Assembly: GCF_013408425.1 (NCBI RefSeq)
Contig: NZ_JACBYV010000001.1
Location: 4,092,001 to 4,156,000, forward strand
DNA from: Pseudomonas flavescens
GTDB taxonomy: Bacteria > Pseudomonadota > Gammaproteobacteria > Pseudomonadales > Pseudomonadaceae
Direction: 5' to 3'
DNA length: 64,000 nt
Position 1 is the stretch's first letter, and each line of letters opens with the position of its first letter. Shown here piece by piece: positions 34,503 through 45,719 of the stretch. Position numbers and translations under genes: made by a program. Under the pieces are notes generated by a model that saw only the letters and a list, made by a program, of their open reading frames with translations, was not told where the DNA came from and did no database searches.

Positions 34503-36320
34503 ATGAACACGATTCCCACCACCATGCCCAAACGCCCACGCTGGCGCAGCCTGGCCCTGCTGGCGCTGCTGCTGGCGCCGTTGCTGTGGCCGCTGCAGCA
34601 CCTCGCCGAGCGTTACTACCGCGCCGAACTGACCGAGCAGAATCGTCAGACCCTCGACCTGTATGTGGCCAACCTGCTGGGCACCTTGCGCCGTTATGAG
34701 GTACTGCCACCGATTCTTGGCGACTTGCCAGGCCTGCGTACCGTCCTCGCGACGCCGGCAGACGAAGCGGCCCAGGCCGCGGCCAATCAGCTGCTCAAAC
34801 GGGTTCGCCAGCAGACTGGTGCCGACGTGATCTACCTGATGAACCCCGCCGGGGAAACCCTGGCTGCCTCCAACTGGGATCAGCAGGACACCTTCGTGCG
34901 TGGCAACTTCGCCTTCCGGCCCTACTTCCAGGAAGCCCTGGCCGGCCGCCTGGGGCGCTTCTTCGGTCTTGGCACGACTTCCGGCAAGCGTGGCTACTAC
35001 TTCGCCTCCGCCGTTTACGATGGCAACCAGAAGATTGGCGTGATGGTGATCAAGGTCGACCTCGACCACACCGAGAGCCTGTGGGGCAATACCCCGGAAC
35101 AGCTACTGGTGACCGACGGCAATGGCGTGGTGATACTCACGTCGCGACCGGACTGGCGGTTTCACGCCAGCCGTCCGCTGGACAAGGCCGAGCGCGCCTC
35201 CATCGCCGCCATCCAGCCGTATCCGACCCAATCGCCACCGCCCCTGCACCTCGATGCCGATGTCTGGCTGACCCAGAGCAGGGTGCTCGACGAGACCGGC
35301 TGGAGCGTCAGCATTCTAGCCCCCCGCGTGGTGCTCGATCGCTCGGTACGCACCGTGGTGGCCATCGGTGGTGGCGCCCTGCTGGTGCTGATTCTGCTCC
35401 TCGGCCTGATGATGCAGCGACGCCGTCACTACCTCGACCGCATCGCCCTGAGCACCCGGGCCCGTCAGGAACTGGAGCAGCGCGTGCAGGAGCGAACCCA
35501 GGATCTTGAGCGCCTCAACAGCCGTCTGAAGCAGGAAGTACTGGAGCGCGAGCAGGCTCAGCAGGAACTGGTACAGGCCCAGGACGAACTGGTGCAAGCC
35601 AGCAAGCTGACGGCCCTTGGCACCATGAGTGCCAGCATCAGCCACGAACTCAATCAACCACTTGCAGCCATCCGCAGCTACGCGGAGAACGCCGGGGTAC
35701 TGCTCGACCACGAACGCACCGAAGACGCTCGCGGCAACCTCAAGCTGATCAGCCAGCTCACCGAGCGCATGGCCTCGATCATCGCTCACCTGCGGGCCTT
35801 CGCCCGGCGCGATCGCCATGCCCCGGAAAGCGTGGCCCTGCAACCGGCCATCGACGATGCCCTGGCGCTACTGGCCAAGCGCCGTCGTGCCATGGACGTG
35901 GAGCTTATCCGCGACCTGCCCGATGCCACGCTCTGGGTCCAGGCCGGCGAAACCCGCCTGCGTCAGGTGCTCAGCAACCTGCTGGCCAATGCCCTCGATG
36001 CCCTCGGCGAACGGGCACAACCGCGACGTATCTGGATCAGCACCGAGCTGCACGACAACCTGGTCGAGCTGCACCTGCGCGACAACGGTCCGGGCTTTTC
36101 CGAGACGGCCCTGGCCCACGCCCGGGAACCCTTCTTCACCACCAAGACCAGCGCCCAGGGCCTCGGTCTCGGCCTGGCGATCTGCGACACCCTGATGCGC
36201 GCCCTGGGTGGCGAGCTGCTATTCAGCAACCACCCCAAAGGGGGGGCTCACCTGATCCTGCGCCTGCACAGCGCCGAAAACGGCGTGAACATCCAGCCGC
36301 CAGAGGACTTCGCCGTATGA
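34503..36320 (+). CDS. dctB: C4-dicarboxylate sensor histidine kinase DctB
   Basis: 605 residues. Two membrane helices (about 15-36 and 284-304) enclose a periplasmic double-Cache sensor with RPYFQEALAGRLGRFFGLGT and GKRGYYFASAVYD. Then a coiled coil (about 320-370, EQRVQERTQDLERLNSRLKQ), the phosphoacceptor motif SISHELNQPLAAIRSYAENA (His near residue 381) and ATPase motifs DNGPGFSETALAHAREPFFT and GLGLGLAICDTLM. It senses C4-dicarboxylates and phosphorylates DctD. The stop overlaps the dctD start by four bases. Confidence 0.93.
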   Translation: MNTIPTTMPKRPRWRSLALLALLLAPLLWPLQHLAERYYRAELTEQNRQTLDLYVANLLGTLRRYEVLPPILGDLPGLRTVLATPADEAAQAAANQLLKRVRQQTGADVIYLMNPAGETLAASNWDQQDTFVRGNFAFRPYFQEALAGRLGRFFGLGTTSGKRGYYFASAVYDGNQKIGVMVIKVDLDHTESLWGNTPEQLLVTDGNGVVILTSRPDWRFHASRPLDKAERASIAAIQPYPTQSPPPLHLDADVWLTQSRVLDETGWSVSILAPRVVLDRSVRTVVAIGGGALLVLILLLGLMMQRRRHYLDRIALSTRARQELEQRVQERTQDLERLNSRLKQEVLEREQAQQELVQAQDELVQASKLTALGTMSASISHELNQPLAAIRSYAENAGVLLDHERTEDARGNLKLISQLTERMASIIAHLRAFARRDRHAPESVALQPAIDDALALLAKRRRAMDVELIRDLPDATLWVQAGETRLRQVLSNLLANALDALGERAQPRRIWISTELHDNLVELHLRDNGPGFSETALAHAREPFFTTKTSAQGLGLGLAICDTLMRALGGELLFSNHPKGGAHLILRLHSAENGVNIQPPEDFAV

Positions 36321-37702
36321 CCATCATCGACGCCCGTACCCAGGTTCTACTGATCGACGACGACCCGCACCTGCGCCAGGCCCTCAGCCAGACCCTCGAC
36401 CTGGCCGGCCTCAAGGTCACCACCCTGGCCGATGCCAAGGGCCTCGCCGAGCGTATCGACCGCGACTGGCCCGGCGTGGTGGTCAGCGATATCCGCATGC
36501 CCGGCGTCGACGGCCTGCAACTGCTCAAGCAACTGCACGAACAGGACCCTGAGCTGCCGGTTCTACTGATCACCGGCCATGGCGACGTGCCCCTGGCCGT
36601 ACAGGCCATGCGCGCCGGTGCCTACGACTTCCTGGAGAAGCCCTTCGCCAGCGAAGACCTGCTGGAAAGCGTGCGCCGCGCCCTGGCCCTGCGGCGCCTG
36701 GTGCTGGACAACCGCAGCCTGCGTCTGGCCCTCGCCGACCGCCAGCAACTGTCCGCTCGCCTGGTCGGTCACTCGCCCGCGATCCAGCGCCTGCGCGAGC
36801 AGATCGGCTCCCTCGCGGGGATCAGCACCGATGTGCTGATCCTCGGTGAAACCGGTGCCGGCAAGGAAGTGGTGGCGCGTGCGCTGCACGATCTGTCGAG
36901 CCGACGTGACGGGCCATTCGTGGCCATCAACGCTGGCGCGTTAGCCGAGTCGGTGGTGGAAAGCGAGCTGTTCGGCCACGAGCCTGGTGCCTTCACCGGC
37001 GCGCAGAAACGCCGCATCGGCAAATTCGAGTTCGCCAACGGCGGCACCCTGTTCCTCGACGAGATCGAGAGCATGAGCCTGGAGGTGCAGGTCAAGCTAC
37101 TGCGCCTGCTGCAGGAGCGTGTGGTCGAGCGCCTCGGTGGCAACCAGTTGATCCCCCTGGATATCCGTGTGATCGCGGCCACCAAGGAAGACCTGCGCAC
37201 CGCCGCCGATCAGGGCCGCTTCCGCGCTGACCTGTATTACCGGCTGAACGTCGCGCCGCTGCGTATTCCGCCACTTCGCGAACGTGGCGAAGACATCCTC
37301 GTGTTGTTCCAGCACTTCGCCAACAACGCCAGCACCCGCCATGGCCTGACCCAGCGCGAACTGCAGCCTGGCCAACGTGCCCTGCTGCTGCGTCATCCCT
37401 GGCCAGGCAACGTGCGGGAACTGCAGAACGCTGGCGAGCGTTTCGCGCTGGGGCTGGACCTTGGGCTGGAACTGTCCCATGACAGCCCGCTGCACAACGC
37501 CCCCCTGTCCGGAAGCCTGAGCGAGCAGGTCGAGGCCTTCGAGCGCGCGCTGATCGCCGCTGAGCTGACCCGCAATCACGGCTCGCTGCGTAGCCTGGCA
37601 GAAGCCCTGGGGGTGCCACGCAAGACGCTGCACGACAAACTGCGCAAGCACGGGCTGAACTTCGCGGATGCTGGCGGAAGCTCGCCAGAGGACATCGAGT
37701 AA
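36317..37702 (+). CDS. dctD: Sigma-54-dependent response regulator DctD
   Basis: 461 residues. Receiver (phospho-Asp in VVVSDIRMPGVDG, near residue 58), AAA+ core with Walker A GETGAGKEVVARALHDLSSR (near 177), the sigma-54 contact GAFTGA (near 224) and FRADLYYRLNVAPLRIPPLR, and a C-terminal Fis-type HTH (LRSLAEALGVPRKTLHDKLR). It should activate the dctPQM sigma-54 promoter at 37862-37876 from the palindrome at 37816-37836. Confidence 0.95.
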   Translation: MTIIDARTQVLLIDDDPHLRQALSQTLDLAGLKVTTLADAKGLAERIDRDWPGVVVSDIRMPGVDGLQLLKQLHEQDPELPVLLITGHGDVPLAVQAMRAGAYDFLEKPFASEDLLESVRRALALRRLVLDNRSLRLALADRQQLSARLVGHSPAIQRLREQIGSLAGISTDVLILGETGAGKEVVARALHDLSSRRDGPFVAINAGALAESVVESELFGHEPGAFTGAQKRRIGKFEFANGGTLFLDEIESMSLEVQVKLLRLLQERVVERLGGNQLIPLDIRVIAATKEDLRTAADQGRFRADLYYRLNVAPLRIPPLRERGEDILVLFQHFANNASTRHGLTQRELQPGQRALLLRHPWPGNVRELQNAGERFALGLDLGLELSHDSPLHNAPLSGSLSEQVEAFERALIAAELTRNHGSLRSLAEALGVPRKTLHDKLRKHGLNFADAGGSSPEDIE

Positions 37703-39040
<1,338 letters not shown>

Positions 39041-39206
39041 GGCCGCCCGGCTCCGCATCCTGGAGCCATCCGGTGGCGACTCCTGAACGGGGTCGTCACC
39101 CGCTTTGCCGATATCGACACCCGATGGCTGCAGCGCCGCTGCCGAGCCCCGGGTGCCGCTGTCTCTTACGTCGCCTCGCGACCGCTCTCATACACGGAGA
39201 TAACCC

Positions 39207-39839
39207 ATGCACGCTGTCGCTCGTGTCTGGAACCAAGCCGAAGAGGTGATGGTGGCATTCCTGCTTGCAGGCATGACCCTGGTCACCTTCTCGTACGTGG
39301 TATTCAACAACCTCTACGGCGTTTTCTACGCCCTGGGTGATTCCCTGCCGTTCGCCAACGATGCGATGTTCAGCATTGGCGACGGCATCCTTTATGTCGC
39401 CCAGGAAATGACCTGGAGCGTGGCCCTGACCAAGGCCATGTTCGGCTGGCTGATCTTCGTCGGTCTGGCCTGGGGCGTGCGCATCGGTGCGCACATCGGC
39501 GTCGACCTGCTGGTGCGCATGTTCAAGCCTGCCCTGCAGAAAACCGTGGCGATCATCGCCTTGATCATCTGCCTGGCGTATTGCGCGCTGATGGCCTACT
39601 CCAGCGAGCAGTGGGTCGCGGTGCTGTTCAACATCGGCACCGGTGCCGAGGACCTGGACCGCTTCGGCGTCCAGCAGTGGCACATCGTGATGATCGTGCC
39701 GATTGGCTTCTCTCTCATGTTCCTGCGTTTCGCCCAGGTATTGGTGCGGGTGATCCAGGACAAGCAGATTGGTTTTGGTGGTCACGGCGAAGTCGAAGAC
39801 GCCATCAAACTCGCCGAAGAGACGGAGGCTAAACGATGA
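39207..39839 (+). CDS. dctQ: TRAP transporter small permease DctQ
   Basis: 210 residues with four membrane helices (EVMVAFLLAGMTLVTFSYVV; MFGWLIFVGLAWGVRIGAHI; TVAIIALIICLAYCALMAYS; HIVMIVPIGFSLMFLRFAQV). GVRIGAHIGVDLLVR is typical of the DctQ family. Overlaps dctM by four bases. The gap of 166 bases after dctP has no clear hairpin with U-tract. Confidence 0.95.
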   Translation: MHAVARVWNQAEEVMVAFLLAGMTLVTFSYVVFNNLYGVFYALGDSLPFANDAMFSIGDGILYVAQEMTWSVALTKAMFGWLIFVGLAWGVRIGAHIGVDLLVRMFKPALQKTVAIIALIICLAYCALMAYSSEQWVAVLFNIGTGAEDLDRFGVQQWHIVMIVPIGFSLMFLRFAQVLVRVIQDKQIGFGGHGEVEDAIKLAEETEAKR

Positions 39840-41119
39840 CCATCGCATTTCTGTTCGTCGCCCTGTTCGCGCTGATGTTCATCGGCATTCCGGTGGCGAT
39901 TTCCCTGGGTTTGTCCGGGGCCATGACCATCCTGTTCTTCAGCAACGACTCGGTGCGTTCGCTGGCGATCAAGCTGTTCGAGACCAGCGAGCACTACACG
40001 CTGCTGGCGATTCCGTTCTTCCTGCTGTCGGGTGCGTTCATGACCAGCGGCGGCGTGGCCCGTCGGCTGATCGATTTCGCCAACGCCTGCGTCGGCCATA
40101 TCAAGGGTGGCCTGGCCATCGCCGCGATCCTGGCGTGCATGCTGTTCGCCGCGCTGAGCGGCTCGTCGCCGGCCACGGTGGCGGCGGTCGGTTCGATCGT
40201 CATCGCCGGCATGGTGCGCTCGGGCTACAAGAAGGAGTTCGCCGCCGGTATCGTCTGTAACGCCGGTACCCTGGGCATCCTGATTCCGCCGTCGATCGTC
40301 ATGGTGGTCTACGCCACCGCGACCGAGACCTCGGTGGGCAAGCTGTTCATGGCCGGCGTGGTGCCGGGGCTGCTGCTGGGCGTGTTCCTGATGATCACCA
40401 TCTACATCATCGCCCGGGTGAAGAACATGCCGTCGCTGCCGCGGGCGTCGATGAGCGAGATCCTCACTGCCGGGCGCAAGGCCGGCTGGGGGCTGGCGCT
40501 GATCGTGATCATCCTCGGCGGCATCTACTCGGGCATGTTCACGCCGACCGAGGCCGCTGCGGTGGCGGCGGTGTACGCGGCCTTCGTGGCGATCTTCATC
40601 TACAAGGACATGACCGTTCGCGAGTGCCCGAAGGTGTTCGTCGAGGCCGGCAAGCTGAGCGTGGTGCTGATGTTCATCATCGCCAACGCCATGCTGTTCG
40701 CCCACGTGCTGACCACCGAGCAGATCCCGCAGTCGATCACCGCCTGGGTCGTCGACCAGGGCTTCAGCCCGATCGAGTTCCTGATCGTGGTGAACATCGT
40801 GCTGCTGATCGCCGGTACCTTCATGGAGCCGTCGGCGATCATCCTGATCCTGGCGCCGATCCTGTTCCCGATCGCCATGCAGCTGGGCATCGACCCGATC
40901 CACTTGGGCATCATCATGGTGGTGAACATGGAGATCGGCCTGATCACGCCGCCCACAGGTCTGAACCTGTTCGTCACCTCGGCGGTCACCGGCATGCCGC
41001 TGACCCGCGTGGTGCGCGCGGTATCGCCATGGCTGCTGGTGATGCTGGCATTCCTGATCCTGGTGACCTATGTGCCGTTTATCTCGCTGGGGCTGCCGAA
41101 CTGGCTGGGCATGAACTGA
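39836..41119 (+). CDS. dctM: TRAP transporter large permease DctM
   Basis: 427 residues with 12 or more hydrophobic segments and DctM motifs: LLAIPFFLLSGAFMTSGGVA, AALSGSSPATVAAVGSIVIA, GIVCNAGTLGILIPPSIVMV and MEIGLITPPTGLNLFVTSAV. It is the sodium-coupled translocation subunit. It ends the dctPQM operon, with a terminator 22 bases after the stop. Confidence 0.96.
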   Translation: MTIAFLFVALFALMFIGIPVAISLGLSGAMTILFFSNDSVRSLAIKLFETSEHYTLLAIPFFLLSGAFMTSGGVARRLIDFANACVGHIKGGLAIAAILACMLFAALSGSSPATVAAVGSIVIAGMVRSGYKKEFAAGIVCNAGTLGILIPPSIVMVVYATATETSVGKLFMAGVVPGLLLGVFLMITIYIIARVKNMPSLPRASMSEILTAGRKAGWGLALIVIILGGIYSGMFTPTEAAAVAAVYAAFVAIFIYKDMTVRECPKVFVEAGKLSVVLMFIIANAMLFAHVLTTEQIPQSITAWVVDQGFSPIEFLIVVNIVLLIAGTFMEPSAIILILAPILFPIAMQLGIDPIHLGIIMVVNMEIGLITPPTGLNLFVTSAVTGMPLTRVVRAVSPWLLVMLAFLILVTYVPFISLGLPNWLGMN

Positions 41120-41140
41120 CGCTTAGCGCGTAAAAACGAG

Positions 41141-41162
41141 AGCCCGGCCATAGTGCCGGGCT
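41141..41162 (+). terminator. Terminator after dctM
   Basis: AGCCCGGC (41141-41148) pairs with GCCGGGCT (41155-41162) around a 6-base loop, followed by a mixed T-rich tail (TCTTCGTT) and preceded by AAAAACG. This should end the dctPQM message. Confidence 0.7.
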
Positions 41163-41381
41163 TCTTCGTTATGGCGATGCGCATCCGGTTCGTGCCGCCG
41201 CCCGCGATAACGGGTAACCTTGTATCAAGTCGTGACTTGTGGGTCATGGATCGCGTCACCATAGGCACCCGAATAGCCGTCATGGCGCCTTTCCGTCGAG
41301 AAATGCGCGCCTCGCCTCGATCCGCTGACCCGGTATGCGCCTGTTCCGCATGCCGATCTAATTAGTTGAAGGAGTGTCCGC

Positions 41382-43298
41382 GTGAAGTCTCGTTTGCCTG
41401 TGATCGTCGGTTTCGGTGGCTACAATGCCGCCGGCCGCAGCTCCTTCCACCACGGTTTCCGCCGCACGGTGATCGAATCGCTGGACGAACAGGCACGCCG
41501 CGAAACCCTCATCGGTCTGGCCGTGATGACCAAGCTGGTACGCGTGGTCGACGGCGCCTATCAGAGCCACGACGGCGAGCCATTGTCCGGCGTGGAGATC
41601 GAGCGCCGCTATGCCGAGCAGGTACTGGCCTCCACCCTGGTGCGCCGCATCGAGAAACAGCACCTCGACCCCGACGCCGCCCACTGGCACAAGAGCATCG
41701 CCCTGAACGGCGAAGGCGGCAGCCTGACCTTCATCAGTACCCGCAAACAGCTGCCCGAGCCACTGCCAGCCAACTGGTCGGTCGACGAGCTCGATGGCAA
41801 CGAGGTGCGCGTCACCCTGCACGACACCTGTGAATTCAAGGTCGACAGCTACCGCGCCCTGCCGGTGAAATCCGCGGGCCAGCTGCCAACCGGCTTCGAG
41901 CCGGGCGAACTGTACAATTCGCGCTTCCACCCCCGCGGCCTGCAGATGGCCGTGGTCGGCGTCACCGACGCCCTGCGCGCCACCGGCCTGCCCTGGCAGA
42001 CCATCGTCGACCAGGTAGCGCCGGACGAAATCGCGGTATTCGCCGGCAGCATCATGAGCCAGCTCGACGAAAACGGCTTCGGCGGCCTGATGCAGTCGCG
42101 CCTCAAGGGCCATCGCGTCAGCTCCAAGCAACTGGCCCTGGGCCTGAACACCATGCCCGCTGACTTCATCAACGCCTATGTGCTGGGCAGCGTCGGCACC
42201 ACCGGCAGCATCACCGGCGCCTGTGCCACGTTCCTCTACAACCTGCAGAAAGGCATCGAGCAGATCAATGCCGGCACCGCGCGGGTAGTGATCGTCGGCA
42301 ACAGCGAGGCGCCGATCAACGCCGAGTGCATCGAGGGCTATGGCGCCATGGGCGCACTGGCCACCGAAGACGGCCTGCGCCTGATCGAAGGCAAGACCGA
42401 CACGGCCCAGGGTGACGTCGACTTCCGTCGCGCCAGCCGCCCGTTCGGCGACAACTGCGGCTTCACCCTGTCGGAAGCCTGCCAGTTCGTGGTGTTGATG
42501 GACGATGAGCTGGCCCTGCAACTGGGTGCCGACATCCACGGCGCCGCCACCGATGTGTTCATCAACGCCGACGGCTTCAAGAAATCCATTTCCGCGCCCG
42601 GCCCAGGCAACTACCTGACCGTCGCCAAGGCCGTGGCCAGCGCCGTGCAGCTACTGGGTGTCGATGCCGTGCGTCAGCGCAGCTTCGTACATGCCCACGG
42701 TTCAAGCACCCCGGCCAACCGGGTCACCGAGTCCGAACTGCTGGATCGCGTAGCAGCGGCTTTCGCCATCGACAGCTGGCCGGTGGCCGCGGTCAAGGCG
42801 TTCGTCGGCCATTCCCTGGCAACCGCCAGTGGCGACCAGGTGATCTCCGCGCTGGGCACCTTCAAGTACGGCATCATTCCTGGCATCAAGACCATCGATG
42901 AAGTGGCTGCGGACGTGCACCAGCAGCACCTGAGCATCAGCAACGTGGACCGTCACGACCAGCGCATGGACGTGTGCTTCATCAACTCCAAGGGTTTTGG
43001 CGGCAACAACGCCAGCGCCGTGGTACTCGCCCCCCACGTGGTCGAGCGCATGCTGCGCAAGCGCCATGGCGAAGCGGCGTTCAGCGCCTACCAGCAGCGT
43101 CGCGAGCAGACCCGCGTGAATGCCCGTGCCTACGACGAGCAGGCAATGAAGGGCCAGCTGGATATCATCTACAACTTCGGCAACGACCTGATCGACGACA
43201 CGCAGATCGATATCGGCAGCGAGCAGATCAAGGTTCCGGGCTTCGCCCAGCCGCTGGTGTTCAAGCAGGATGATCGCTACCGCGACATGCTCGACTGA
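41382..43298 (+). CDS. fabY: Beta-ketoacyl-ACP synthase FabY
   Basis: 638 residues from a GTG at 41382 (GGAG seven bases upstream). The protein begins with a FabY-specific N-terminal part (LPVIVGFGGYNAAGRSSFHH) and has the thiolase-fold catalytic residues in TGSITGACATFLYNLQKG (Cys near 281), VHAHGSSTPANRVTE (His) and VKAFVGHSLATASGDQVI (His). Length matches P. aeruginosa FabY (PA5174, about 634 residues), which starts fatty acid synthesis from acetyl-CoA and malonyl-ACP in place of FabH. Its neighbours cysQ, nudE and yrfG match the P. aeruginosa order. Confidence 0.93.
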   Translation: MKSRLPVIVGFGGYNAAGRSSFHHGFRRTVIESLDEQARRETLIGLAVMTKLVRVVDGAYQSHDGEPLSGVEIERRYAEQVLASTLVRRIEKQHLDPDAAHWHKSIALNGEGGSLTFISTRKQLPEPLPANWSVDELDGNEVRVTLHDTCEFKVDSYRALPVKSAGQLPTGFEPGELYNSRFHPRGLQMAVVGVTDALRATGLPWQTIVDQVAPDEIAVFAGSIMSQLDENGFGGLMQSRLKGHRVSSKQLALGLNTMPADFINAYVLGSVGTTGSITGACATFLYNLQKGIEQINAGTARVVIVGNSEAPINAECIEGYGAMGALATEDGLRLIEGKTDTAQGDVDFRRASRPFGDNCGFTLSEACQFVVLMDDELALQLGADIHGAATDVFINADGFKKSISAPGPGNYLTVAKAVASAVQLLGVDAVRQRSFVHAHGSSTPANRVTESELLDRVAAAFAIDSWPVAAVKAFVGHSLATASGDQVISALGTFKYGIIPGIKTIDEVAADVHQQHLSISNVDRHDQRMDVCFINSKGFGGNNASAVVLAPHVVERMLRKRHGEAAFSAYQQRREQTRVNARAYDEQAMKGQLDIIYNFGNDLIDDTQIDIGSEQIKVPGFAQPLVFKQDDRYRDMLD

Positions 43299-43317
43299 GG
43301 CATAAGCCATCCCCGCA

Positions 43318-43490
43318 GGAGCGTCGCCCCCGGCGCGAACGGTTGTGGCCATGCCGCTTTTTTCGCGCCGGCCAGACGATTCGCCGCGAGGTCGCGGCTC
43401 CTACACAAAGCGCATCGCCACAACCCCGTAGGAACGTCGCCCCCGGCGCGAACGGTTGTGGCCATGCCGCGTTCTTCGCGCTGGCCAAAT
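43318..43490. repeat. Two direct copies of a 40-base element with a REP palindrome between
   Basis: A roughly 41-base sequence starting AGGAGCGTCGCCCCCGGCGC at 43318 recurs with one change (AGGAACGTCG) at 43431; both continue GAACGGTTGTGGCCATGCCG. A REP-like palindrome lies between them. The copies fill the 211-base gap between convergent fabY and cysQ and probably act as a transcription boundary. Confidence 0.75.
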
Positions 43491-43509
43491 GGCGGTTGCC
43501 GGGGTTGCG

Positions 43510-44340
43510 CTAATTAGCTGGGGTGAGCCGCTTGGCTTGCTCGACCAGCACCGCGCGCCACTCGACGTCAGCTGGCAACGCCAGGAAGAAGGGGTTGAGC
43601 AGCGACTCCTTCGCCTCATAGCGCAGCGGCTCGCCCTGCAGCGTCAGCACCACACCACCCGCCCCCTCCAGCACGCCCTGCGCCGCAGCGGTGTCCCACT
43701 GCGAAGTGGGTGCCAGGCGCGGATAGAAGTCGGCGCTGCCTTCGGCCAGTTGGCAAAATTTCAGCGAACTGCCGACGCTGACTCGCTCGATATCGCCAAA
43801 ACGCGCAACCAGCGCAGCCAGCAATTGCTCCTGCAAGGCGCTGCCATGCCGGCGGCTGGCAACCACGGTCAGACCACTGGCCGGGGTTTCTCGTACGACG
43901 ATCGCCTGCGGCTCCTCACCCGGCTCAGCGCGCCAGGCGCCCAGGCCGCTGCCGCCGTAATAGACAACGCCCGAGGCAGGAATGCCGACCACCCCGAACA
44001 CCACCTGCCCACCCTCGATCAACGCCACGTTGACGGTGAACTCCTCGCTGTCGGCGATGAATTCCTTGGTGCCATCCAGTGGATCGACCAGCCACCAGCG
44101 CGCCCAGAGAGCACGTTCACTCAGGGCAATATCGGCATCCTCTTCGGACAGCACGGGAATGCTCGCATCCAGCGCCTGCAGGCCATCGGCGAGGATGCGA
44201 TGCGCGGCCAGATCGGCGGCGGTCACTGGCGAGGCATCGGCCTTCTCGACCACCTGAACACCCTGGCGCCAGAACGGCAGAATGGCGGCCCCCGCCTGCT
44301 GCACCAGCGCCAGCACGGCAGGCAGTAACGGATGGCTCAT
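43510..44340 (-). CDS. cysQ: 3'(2'),5'-bisphosphate nucleotidase CysQ
   Basis: 276 residues, inositol monophosphatase fold: DASPVTAADLAAHRILADGL, VLSEEDADIALSERALWARW, WLVDPLDGTKEFIADSEEFT (metal-binding DPLDGT) and WDTAAAQGVLEGAGG. It removes phosphate from PAP made by sulfate assimilation. It starts four bases inside the nudE stop, so the two are coupled. Confidence 0.93.
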   Translation of the reverse strand: MSHPLLPAVLALVQQAGAAILPFWRQGVQVVEKADASPVTAADLAAHRILADGLQALDASIPVLSEEDADIALSERALWARWWLVDPLDGTKEFIADSEEFTVNVALIEGGQVVFGVVGIPASGVVYYGGSGLGAWRAEPGEEPQAIVVRETPASGLTVVASRRHGSALQEQLLAALVARFGDIERVSVGSSLKFCQLAEGSADFYPRLAPTSQWDTAAAQGVLEGAGGVVLTLQGEPLRYEAKESLLNPFFLALPADVEWRAVLVEQAKRLTPAN

Positions 44341-44903
44341 CGGCTCAGTTCCCCACGCTGCTCCAGCAGATCGCGCACCAGATACAGGGCTGCCAGAGCG
44401 CGGCCTTCGCTGAACTGCGGATGCTGAATCAGGGCGGACAGCTCACGCAGACTGACTTTGTCCACGCGCAGCGGCTCCGGCTCGTCGCCGGGCAGCGTTT
44501 GTGGATACAGGTCGCGGGCCAGGACCACCTGGATCTTCTGGCTCATGTAGCCGGGAGACAGGCTCAGCTCGGTCAGATGCTCCAGCTTGCGGGCCCCGAA
44601 ACCGGCCTCTTCCTGCAATTCTCGATTGGCAGCATCGAGTACATCCTCGTCCGGCTCGATCAATCCCTTGGGCAGGGAGATCTCGTAGTCGCCAGTGCCG
44701 CCGCAATATTCTTCGACCAGCAGGACGTGCTCGTCATCCACCATGGCCACGATCATCACCGCACCGTGCCCGGTGCCTCGCCCGACCAGCCGTTCATATG
44801 TGCGCTCGGCACCGTTGCTGAAGCGCAACTGGATTTCCTCGACACGGAACAGGCGGCTGCTGGCGACGATTTCTCGGGCGATGACGGTGGGCTTCTGACG
44901 CAT
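44337..44903 (-). CDS. nudE: ADP compounds hydrolase NudE
   Basis: 188 residues; Nudix box from LPKGLIEPDEDVLDAANREL to QEEAGFG (GxxxxxEx7REUxEExGU). Hydrolyses ADP-ribose, NADH and related nucleotides. Upstream of cysQ in one operon and divergent from yrfG. Confidence 0.92.
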   Translation of the reverse strand: MRQKPTVIAREIVASSRLFRVEEIQLRFSNGAERTYERLVGRGTGHGAVMIVAMVDDEHVLLVEEYCGGTGDYEISLPKGLIEPDEDVLDAANRELQEEAGFGARKLEHLTELSLSPGYMSQKIQVVLARDLYPQTLPGDEPEPLRVDKVSLRELSALIQHPQFSEGRALAALYLVRDLLEQRGELSR

Positions 44904-45037
44904 GGGTGAGTCCTGCTGCTGGGCTGACCGGAACGGTTATCATACCGCGCCTGCCTGGATTGTCTGCGCTCTAAAAGCGCGCACTGACGACCAGCAAGCA
45001 CCGTTCGCCCATTTCTACCTTAGAGAGCCGCCCCGCC

Positions 45038-45706
45038 ATGAACCTGCCCTGGTCCGAGATCGACACCGTACTGCTGGACATGGACGGCACCCTGCTCGAT
45101 CTGCATTTCGACAATCACTTCTGGCTCGAACACCTGCCGCAGCGTTATGCCGAGCACCATGGCGTCAGCCGTGCCCTGGCCGATGCCGAACTGCAACCGT
45201 TGTTCGTCAAGCACGCCGGCCAACTGAACTGGTACTGCACCGACTTCTGGAGCCGCGAGCTGAACCTGTCGATCCGTGACCTCAAGCGTGAGGTCGCCGA
45301 CCTGATCGCCCTGCGCCCGGACGCCGACACCTTTCTCGCCGCCATCCGCCAGGCCGGCAAACAGGTGGTGATGATCACCAACGCCCACCGCGACTCGCTG
45401 TCCCTGAAGCTGGAACGCATCGAACTGGCGCCCTACTTCGACCGCCTGATCAGCTCCCATGATTACGGTTTCCCCAAGGAGGACGCGCAGTTCTGGTTCG
45501 CCCTCCAGCAGGACCTGCCCTTCGATCCGGCGCGCAGCCTGTTCATCGACGATAACGTGCCGATCCTGCGCAGCGCCCAACGCTTCGGCGTGAAGCACCT
45601 GCTGGCGGTCCTCGAGCCGGATAGCCGCAAGGGCGTGAAGGACACCGAAGAGTTCGAGGCCGTGCGGGATTACCGGGCGCTACTGAACGGGCTGAGCGGC
45701 TGGTGA
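45038..45706 (+). CDS. yrfG: HAD-family GMP/IMP nucleotidase YrfG
   Basis: 222 residues with the HAD motifs DTVLLDMDGTLLDLHFDNHF (nucleophile Asp), VVMITNAHRDSLSLKLERIE (motif II), GFPKEDAQFWFALQQD (motif III Lys) and LFIDDNVPILRSAQRFGVKH (motif IV). The neighbourhood (nudE/cysQ/fabY) agrees with P. aeruginosa PA5177. Confidence 0.9.
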   Translation: MNLPWSEIDTVLLDMDGTLLDLHFDNHFWLEHLPQRYAEHHGVSRALADAELQPLFVKHAGQLNWYCTDFWSRELNLSIRDLKREVADLIALRPDADTFLAAIRQAGKQVVMITNAHRDSLSLKLERIELAPYFDRLISSHDYGFPKEDAQFWFALQQDLPFDPARSLFIDDNVPILRSAQRFGVKHLLAVLEPDSRKGVKDTEEFEAVRDYRALLNGLSGW

Positions 45707-45719
45707 GTGGCGATAGCGG

